Positions 16,064 to 20,991 of a stretch of 20,991 bases of DNA are shown here, piece by piece. Origin of the DNA: JANYJJ01 sp038241115 (GTDB lineage: Bacteria; Pseudomonadota; Gammaproteobacteria; Burkholderiales; Burkholderiaceae_C); contig JBBRGA010000054.1 of the NCBI GenBank assembly GCA_038241115.1, positions 1-20,991 of the forward strand. The letters run 5' to 3'. Position 1 is the first letter of the stretch, and each line of letters starts with the position of its first letter. Position numbers and translations under genes: made by a program. The notes under the pieces are model-generated. The model did not search any database, had not been told where the DNA came from, and saw only the letters and a list, made by a program, of their open reading frames with translations.

Positions 16064-16714
16064 TCACGACGGCAATTTGGGCGGTTTGTTTTCCGCGTCA
16101 TCGGGTTTGATGTGGCGCGTCAAATAGATGCCCTGCGCCAAGGTGAACACCAACATCAAACCCATGCCGCCGAAGAGCTTGAAGTTGACCCATGTGGCTG
16201 TGTCGAAGCTGTATGCCACATACAGATTAAGCAGGCCCATCAGCGCAAAGAAAGCGATCCACGCGAAGTTCAGGCGCTGCCACACGCCGCTGGGCAGTTC
16301 CAACTGCGCACCCATCATGGCCTGCAGCAGGTTCTTGCGGAAGAAGGTTTGACTGATCCAAAACGACAGACCCATGGCCCAGTACAAAACGCTGGGCTTC
16401 CACTTGATGAAGGTTTCGCTATGAAACCACACCGTGGCTCCGCCCAAAACAACCACCAGCGCCAGACTGATCCACAACATCATGTCAATTTTCTTGCCGC
16501 GTGCAAGCAAGAACAAGATTTGCGCCATCGTGGCCACCATCACCACCAAGGTTGCCAACAACACGGGCGCTTCGCTGGTGCCCACTACGCCGCCGGATAC
16601 CAAGAAACCGAAATGTTCCGACGCGAATCTTGCGGCCCACTCCTTTTGCGCTTCGGCGTATTTGAAGGTGCCGAAAAACAGCAGGATGGGCAAAAAATCG
16701 AGCAGAATTTTCAT
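16064..16714 (-). CDS. yciB: Inner-membrane septation protein A (YciB/IspZ family)
   Basis: A 216-residue multi-pass protein required for normal cell-envelope and division behaviour in the family. It begins MKILLDFLPILLFFGTFKYA, a conserved opening. Hydrophobic helices are near 4-20, 49-71, 78-96, 107-123, 148-168 and 176-198, with a conserved WKPSVLYWAMGLSFW segment (105-119) and a charged tail (HIKPDDAENKPPK). It lies 55 bases after msrB and 33 before bolA, all leftward. YciB and BolA side by side is a common pairing in betaproteobacteria. Confidence 0.95.
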   Translation of the reverse strand: MKILLDFLPILLFFGTFKYAEAQKEWAARFASEHFGFLVSGGVVGTSEAPVLLATLVVMVATMAQILFLLARGKKIDMMLWISLALVVVLGGATVWFHSETFIKWKPSVLYWAMGLSFWISQTFFRKNLLQAMMGAQLELPSGVWQRLNFAWIAFFALMGLLNLYVAYSFDTATWVNFKLFGGMGLMLVFTLAQGIYLTRHIKPDDAENKPPKLPS

Positions 16715-16769
16715 CAGGGGCGGGGGCGTTGGAGGGCGTCGGTCAACATGAATAAGCGGCTGCGCGGGT

Positions 16770-17186
16770 TCAAAGTTTCGGCGCGAAGTCTATCGCTGCC
16801 GAATTGATGCAAAAACGCTCGCCAGTGGGCATGGGCCCGTCATTGAACACATGTCCAAGATGCGAGCCGCATCGGTTGCAGCGCACTTCCACGCGCACCA
16901 TGCCGTGCGCTCGGTCTTCTACCCTCTCGATCACTTCACTGTTGATGGATTTGGAATAGCTGGGCCAACCGCAACCGGCATCGAATTTCGTGTCGGCCAC
17001 AAACAGCGGCGTGCCGCACCCCACGCAGTTGTAGCGACCGGGTTGCCAGTGATCCCAATACTGGCCCGTGAATGGCCGCTCAGTGGCTGCGTGCCGCGCC
17101 ACTTGGTACTGCATCGGGTCGAGTTGGGCCTTCCAGTCGGCATCTGTTTTTTCGACGGCGTAAATTTTTGTTTTTTCGTTGGTCAT
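16770..17186 (-). CDS. msrB: Peptide-methionine (R)-S-oxide reductase
   Basis: A 138-residue cytoplasmic enzyme (no signal peptide) that reduces methionine-R-sulfoxide in proteins. Two zinc-binding CxxC pairs are visible (Cys54/Cys57 in NCVGCG, Cys103/Cys106 in RCNRCG), along with GCGWPSYSK (71-79) and the catalytic Cys126 in RFCINSAAIDF. The ATG at 17186 overlaps the upstream selO stop as ATGA, so translation is likely coupled. The in-frame TTG at 17195 would add only three residues and lies within selO. Both genes suit a response to oxidative damage. Confidence 0.96.
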   Translation of the reverse strand: MTNEKTKIYAVEKTDADWKAQLDPMQYQVARHAATERPFTGQYWDHWQPGRYNCVGCGTPLFVADTKFDAGCGWPSYSKSINSEVIERVEDRAHGMVRVEVRCNRCGSHLGHVFNDGPMPTGERFCINSAAIDFAPKL

Positions 17187-18736
17187 GAGGAGCAAGAAAC
17201 TTCAAGGTGTTGCGCCCAGTCGGGCGGGAAGTCGGCATAAGCCGCGTGTTCGGGCTGTTCGTCAAACGGGCACTGTAATAGTTCATGCAATTTTTGAACT
17301 TCGGCGAAGTCACCCAACTTTGCGCGCTGGATGGCCACGTCGGCCAAGTGATTGCGCAGCACGTACTTGGGGTTCACTCGGTTCATCGCCAGCGCCCGCA
17401 CGTCGTCGAAGCTGCCTTCATCAAGCAGGCGTTGGCGATAGCCGAGAGCCCAAACGTCGAAGGCTTCGCGGTCGATGAACATGTCGCGCACTTCATCGGT
17501 TGATGCGCCGGCACTCCGCGCATCAGGCGCGCTTTTGAAACTGCTCATTCGGCGCCACGTAATCGTGAAGTCGCAGCGGTCTTTCGCCATCAGTTTGAGC
17601 AGATCGTCGATCAATGCTTGGTCGCCGTCTTGCGCGGTGGTCAGGCCCAGCTTGGCTCGCATCTTGGCCATGAAACTGTCCATGAACGCGACTTTGTACG
17701 GCTCTAGCGCGGCCAGTGCGGCGTCGCTGTCAGCAATCAATGGCATCAGAGCCCGAGCCAGTGCGTGCAAATTCCAAAATGCAATATTTGGTTGGCGTGC
17801 AAATGCGTATCGGCCTTGCTGGTCGGTGTGGTTGCAAATGTGGCCAGGGTCAAAGGCGTCAAGAAAGCCGTAAGGGCCGTAATCAATGGTCAGCCCCAAG
17901 ACAGACATGTTGTCGGTGTTCATCACGCCGTGGCAAAAACCCACCGCCTGCCAACAGGCCAGCATCTCTGCGGTGCGCAGCGACACGGCGTTCAACAGGG
18001 CAGCATAAGGATTGGCAGCCGCTTGGCACTCTGGGTAGTGATTCGTGATCACAAAGTCGGCGAGTTGCTTCAACTGCGTTGGCTCATCGAATTGCGCAAA
18101 GTGCTCAAAGTGACCGAAGCGTATGAAGCTGGGCGCCACTCGCGTCACGACGCTTGCGGTTTCCAGCGACTCGCGCAGCACAGGCAATGCCGATCCAGTG
18201 ATGCACAAAGCGCGCGTGGTGGGGATGCCCAGGGCGTACATGGCCTGCGAACACAAGAATTCGCGGATAGAAGAGCGCAACACGGCGCGTCCGTCGCCCA
18301 TGCGCGAGTAGGGCGTCAGGCCGGCGCCTTTGAGCTGCAATTCCATGGCGCCGGATGGCGTGTCGATTTCTCCAAGCCACAAAGCGCGGCCGTCACCGAG
18401 TTGCCCCGCCCAGTGGCCGAACTGATGACCGCTGTAAACGCTGGCCAGCGGCTGCATTCCCGGCCACTGTGCATTGCCGCTGAAGACTTGCAATGGATCC
18501 AGGCCCGCAGGCTGCCACCAATTTTTTGGCCATCCGAGGCTGTGGGCGCAGCTTGCGCTTCGCGCCACCCAGTGCGGATCTGGCATGGCGCTTGGTGACA
18601 ACTCGGTAAAAAACTCATGCCCCAGGGCACGGAATCGATTCAACCAAGTCAGCGGAAAGCCAGACGGTTCCAAAGAAAGGCTCGGCCTCGCAGAAGGTGT
18701 GTATTCGTTCATTCGCTGCAGTGTATTCAAGGGCAT
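17183..18736 (-). CDS. selO: SelO/YdiU protein adenylyltransferase (pseudokinase)
   Basis: A 517-residue SelO-family protein that in studied members transfers AMP from ATP to proteins, tied to redox stress. Motifs (numbered from the 18736 start): VYSGHQFGHWAGQLGDGRA (100-118), ELQLKGAG with Lys136, HGVMNTDNM (269-277) and DYGPYGFLD (285-293, DYG in place of kinase DFG). The C-terminus ends VSCSS; bacterial SelO lacks the selenocysteine of animal forms but keeps this Cys. Start choice is uncertain: GTG at 18769 (528 residues) and ATG at 18712 (509 residues) are in frame, and none has a good ribosome site. It heads the leftward selO-msrB-yciB-bolA-PPIase series and is divergent from the liv-type transporter. 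Confidence 0.93.
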   Translation of the reverse strand: MPLNTLQRMNEYTPSARPSLSLEPSGFPLTWLNRFRALGHEFFTELSPSAMPDPHWVARSASCAHSLGWPKNWWQPAGLDPLQVFSGNAQWPGMQPLASVYSGHQFGHWAGQLGDGRALWLGEIDTPSGAMELQLKGAGLTPYSRMGDGRAVLRSSIREFLCSQAMYALGIPTTRALCITGSALPVLRESLETASVVTRVAPSFIRFGHFEHFAQFDEPTQLKQLADFVITNHYPECQAAANPYAALLNAVSLRTAEMLACWQAVGFCHGVMNTDNMSVLGLTIDYGPYGFLDAFDPGHICNHTDQQGRYAFARQPNIAFWNLHALARALMPLIADSDAALAALEPYKVAFMDSFMAKMRAKLGLTTAQDGDQALIDDLLKLMAKDRCDFTITWRRMSSFKSAPDARSAGASTDEVRDMFIDREAFDVWALGYRQRLLDEGSFDDVRALAMNRVNPKYVLRNHLADVAIQRAKLGDFAEVQKLHELLQCPFDEQPEHAAYADFPPDWAQHLEVSCSS

Positions 18737-18772
18737 GTTGCTTGCATCGTTACCCAATTTGGCGTGCACTGT

Positions 18773-18792
18773 TTTGTCATCCAGGAGACAAA
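18773..18792. promoter_or_regulatory. Inverted repeat in the selO / livK divergent region
   Basis: TTTGTC and GACAAA are separated by 8 bases, a spacing compatible with a dimeric regulator site. The repeat lies in the roughly 130 bases between two divergent genes. No regulator can be named, and 6-base arms may be chance. Confidence 0.25.
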
Positions 18793-18870
18793 CGTGTCGG
18801 GTAGTCCCTGAACTCGATCAAGGTCGCGATCCGGTATCGTCCGCGCAGATCAAATCACCCGGAGAACTCC

Positions 18871-20127
18871 ATGACGTTTGCCCCCAAGACCTTGACCCTG
18901 AGCATCGCATTTGCGCTGAGCTTTGGTTCTTCCGTTGCCATGGCCCAAAAAGCCGCTGCGGTGAATTTGAAAGAAACTGTGAAGATTGCGTGGATCGATC
19001 CGCTGTCAGGCCTGATGGGACCAGTGGGTTCCAACCAGCTCAAGAGCTTTCAGTTTTTTGCTGAGAAATTCAGCGCCAACAACCCGGCCGGTGTGAAGTT
19101 TGAAGTGATCGGAATCGACAACAAACTCAGCCCAACTGAAAGCTTGAACGCGCTCAAGTCGGCGCTGGACCAAGGCGTGCGCTACATCACCCAGGGCAAC
19201 GGATCATCGGTCGCCGGTGCGTTGATAGATGCTGTGAACAAGCACAACGAGCGCAACCCTGGCAAGGAAGTTATCTTCCTGAATTACGCAGCAGTTGACC
19301 CCGACTTCACCAACAGCAAGTGCAGCTACTGGCACTTCCGTTTCGACGCTGACACCTCCATGAAGATGGAAGCGATGACTACATTTATCAAAGACCAGCC
19401 GGATGTGAAGAAGGTGTATTTGCTGAACCAGAATTACTCGCACGGCCAGCAGGTAGCGCGTTTCGCCAAAGAGAACCTGTCGCGCAAGCGCCCCGACGTT
19501 CAAGTCGTAGGCGAAGACCTCCATCCATTGGCCCAAGTGCGCGACTTCGCCCCCTACATCGCCAAAATCAAAGCGGCGGGTGCTGATACCGTCATCACCG
19601 GCAACTGGGGCTCTGATCTGTCGCTCCTGGTCAAGGCCGCCAACGAAGGCGGCTACACCGGCAAGTTTTTCACCTACTACACCGGCGTTACGGGCACGCC
19701 TACCGCTTTGGGCACAGGAGGCGCCGGCCGCGTCTATCAAATCGCCTACAGCCACTACAACATGGGCGGGGCCATGCAGGGCTGGATGAACGAATTCAAG
19801 ACCAAGTTCAATGACGATTTCTACACTGGTGCGGTGGTGGCGGTTTACAGCGCTTTGGGTGAAGCGATGGCCAAAGCAAAATCTACCGACCCTGTGAAAG
19901 TGGCCGCGGCGATGGAAGGCTTGAAGTTCAAGAGCTTCAACGGTGAAGTGGAGATGCGCAAAACCGACCACCAGTTGCAACAGCCTTTGTTCATGACGGT
20001 GTGGCAGAAAACAGATGCCAAGAATTCCTACAGCCCAGAAAACACCGGCATGACCCTGGTGCCAGTTAAAACGTTTGAGTCGTACATCTCCAGCACGCCC
20101 ACAAGCTGCCAGATGAAACGTTCTTAA
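18871..20127 (+). CDS. livK: Branched-chain amino acid-type ABC transporter substrate-binding protein
   Basis: A 418-residue periplasmic protein of the type I binding fold (LivK/LivJ-like) that would deliver a substrate to the LivH-type permease encoded next. A signal peptide (about 1-26, ending SVAMA) is followed by VKIAWIDPLSGLMGPVGSNQ, a repeated Rossmann-like pattern (KVYLLNQNYSHGQQVARF, GADTVITGNWGSDLSLLV) and a C-terminal tail. GGAGA at 18861-18865 precedes the ATG. The true ligand is not determinable: many betaproteobacterial relatives take aromatic or other carboxylates rather than Leu/Ile/Val, so the symbol marks the family only. A hairpin separates it from livH. Confidence 0.9.
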   Translation: MTFAPKTLTLSIAFALSFGSSVAMAQKAAAVNLKETVKIAWIDPLSGLMGPVGSNQLKSFQFFAEKFSANNPAGVKFEVIGIDNKLSPTESLNALKSALDQGVRYITQGNGSSVAGALIDAVNKHNERNPGKEVIFLNYAAVDPDFTNSKCSYWHFRFDADTSMKMEAMTTFIKDQPDVKKVYLLNQNYSHGQQVARFAKENLSRKRPDVQVVGEDLHPLAQVRDFAPYIAKIKAAGADTVITGNWGSDLSLLVKAANEGGYTGKFFTYYTGVTGTPTALGTGGAGRVYQIAYSHYNMGGAMQGWMNEFKTKFNDDFYTGAVVAVYSALGEAMAKAKSTDPVKVAAAMEGLKFKSFNGEVEMRKTDHQLQQPLFMTVWQKTDAKNSYSPENTGMTLVPVKTFESYISSTPTSCQMKRS

Positions 20128-20146
20128 GTCGGTTTTGAAGTAACGA

Positions 20147-20176
20147 GAGCCCGATTCGGTAGACCGCATCGGGCTC
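20147..20176 (+). terminator. Strong intercistronic hairpin between the substrate-binding protein and livH genes
   Basis: GAGCCCGAT (20147-20155) pairs with ATCGGGCTC (20168-20176). Inside it CGGT (20157-20160) pairs with ACCG (20163-20166) across one T/C mismatch. Only CCTTCAATTT follows, a weak T tract. It is more likely a partial terminator or mRNA 3' stabiliser that lets the binding protein be made in excess of the permease. Confidence 0.75.
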
Positions 20177-20255
20177 CTTCAATTTCAGGGTTCATCCCTA
20201 AGCTCAGCGCGCTTGTTCTTTTGGAGCCGCGGCATCCAACGAAAGCCTCATCACG

Positions 20256-20991
20256 ATGGAGTTCTTCACCATCTCCATGCTCAACGGCCTGAGCTACGGC
20301 CTGCTGTTGTTCATGCTGAGTTCAGGGCTCACGCTGATTTTCAGCATGATGGGCGTGCTGAACTTTTCGCACGCCAGTTTCTACATGCTCGGTGCCTACG
20401 TGGGCTACAGCGTCGCGCGGTTGACCGGTTTTTGGCCAGGGCTCATCCTGGCGCCTTTGGTGGTGGGCGCGCTGGGGGCCTTGTTCGAGCGAACCTGCCT
20501 GCGCAAAGTACACAAGTTCGGACACGTACCAGAACTGCTGGTGACCTTCGGTTTGTCCTATGTGATCTTGGAGTTGGTGCAGCTGATTTGGGGACGCACT
20601 GCCGTGGAGTTTTTGCCGCCTGAAGTGCTCCGCGGCCCCGCCTTCACGTTGGTACAAAGCTCGGTAAACGGTTTGAGTTTGTTGTGGGGCGCTGCTCCGG
20701 CCGCTTTGTGTCAATCGGCCGATGCGGCGGTGCGCATCGTTTGCTCGCCATTTCCTGCCACACGCGGCTTCATGATGATGGTCGCGCTCTTGATGTTGAT
20801 CGCTCTGTGGTTGCTCTTAACACGCACCCGCATCGGCTTGGTGATTCAGGCTGCACTGACGCATCCTGATTCTGTGGAGTCACTGGGTCACAACGTGCCG
20901 CGGGTTTTCATGCTGGTGTTTGGCGCGGGCGCCGGTTTGGCTGGTTTGGCCGGTGTGATCGGCGGCAGCACCTTCGTGACCGAGCCGGCCA
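20256..20991 (+). CDS. livH: LivH-type branched-chain amino acid ABC transporter permease (runs off right edge)
   Basis: 245 codons are present, open to the window end. It begins MEFFTISMLNGLSYGLLLFM, the usual LivH opening, with VLNFSHASFYMLGAY (34-48), FERTCLRK (77-84), the VTFGLSYVI segment and a cytoplasmic coupling-loop region (TRIGLVIQAALTHPDSVESLG, about 191-211). Several hydrophobic helices are visible. A central loop at about 134-170 with three Cys-containing or charged patches (ALCQSADAAVRIVCSPFP) is longer than in E. coli LivH. It starts 128 bases after the binding-protein stop; GAAAG at 20241 is a weak and somewhat distant ribosome site. The C-terminus and the rest of the transporter (livM, livG, livF) would lie beyond the window. 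Confidence 0.92.
   Translation, partial: MEFFTISMLNGLSYGLLLFMLSSGLTLIFSMMGVLNFSHASFYMLGAYVGYSVARLTGFWPGLILAPLVVGALGALFERTCLRKVHKFGHVPELLVTFGLSYVILELVQLIWGRTAVEFLPPEVLRGPAFTLVQSSVNGLSLLWGAAPAALCQSADAAVRIVCSPFPATRGFMMMVALLMLIALWLLLTRTRIGLVIQAALTHPDSVESLGHNVPRVFMLVFGAGAGLAGLAGVIGGSTFVTEPA

Overview
The window is GC-rich DNA from a betaproteobacterium, most likely Burkholderiales and close to Comamonadaceae. This is judged from protein resemblance, from the gene neighbourhoods (divergent sensor kinase/aceE, arylesterase/ABC ATPase, selO-msrB-yciB-bolA-PPIase), and from a proteasome-like gene of the BPH type. It is densely coding chromosome. I see no rRNA, tRNA, CRISPR array, insertion sequence or prophage, and no gene-free stretch longer than about 170 bases.

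Region 1 (1-8162) is pyruvate dehydrogenase. A membrane PAS-containing sensor kinase, cut by the left edge, reads leftward. Rightward runs aceE (E1), aceF (E2, two lipoyl domains), a small Ntn-hydrolase of the HslV/BPH proteasome-like family that overlaps the end of aceF by 4 bases, and lpdA (E3 with its own N-terminal lipoyl domain). The tight spacing from aceF onward points to one transcript that makes all three enzymes plus a self-compartmentalising-type peptidase.

Region 2 (8163-13333) looks like a surface and c-di-GMP module: lapG (periplasmic Cys protease), lapD (inner-membrane c-di-GMP receptor with degenerate GGDEF and EAL domains), and an exported FecR-domain/DUF6600-like protein with Trp-rich and Asn/Thr-rich segments and a long disordered tail. 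No LapA adhesin or type I secretion genes lie in the window.

Region 3 (13334-14826) holds a GDSL arylesterase (TesA-like, with a twin-arginine-like leader) and a YbbA/LolD-type ABC ATPase, transcribed divergently from start codons that share one CATG. No permease gene accompanies the ATPase. A symmetrical hairpin with A and T tracts on its two sides ends this unit and probably the facing one too.

Region 4 (14843-18736, leftward) is a housekeeping and stress group: selO (AMPylating pseudokinase), msrB (methionine-R-sulfoxide reductase, ATGA overlap with selO), yciB (septation/membrane protein), bolA, and a periplasmic parvulin-type prolyl isomerase.

Region 5 (18871-20991, rightward) starts a branched-chain amino-acid-type ABC importer: a substrate-binding protein, a strong intercistronic hairpin, then a LivH permease cut by the right edge.

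The most unusual items are the proteasome-like gene inside the PDH operon, the shared-CATG divergent pair, and the translationally coupled selO-msrB pair. I did not find a clearly new defence or mobile system.
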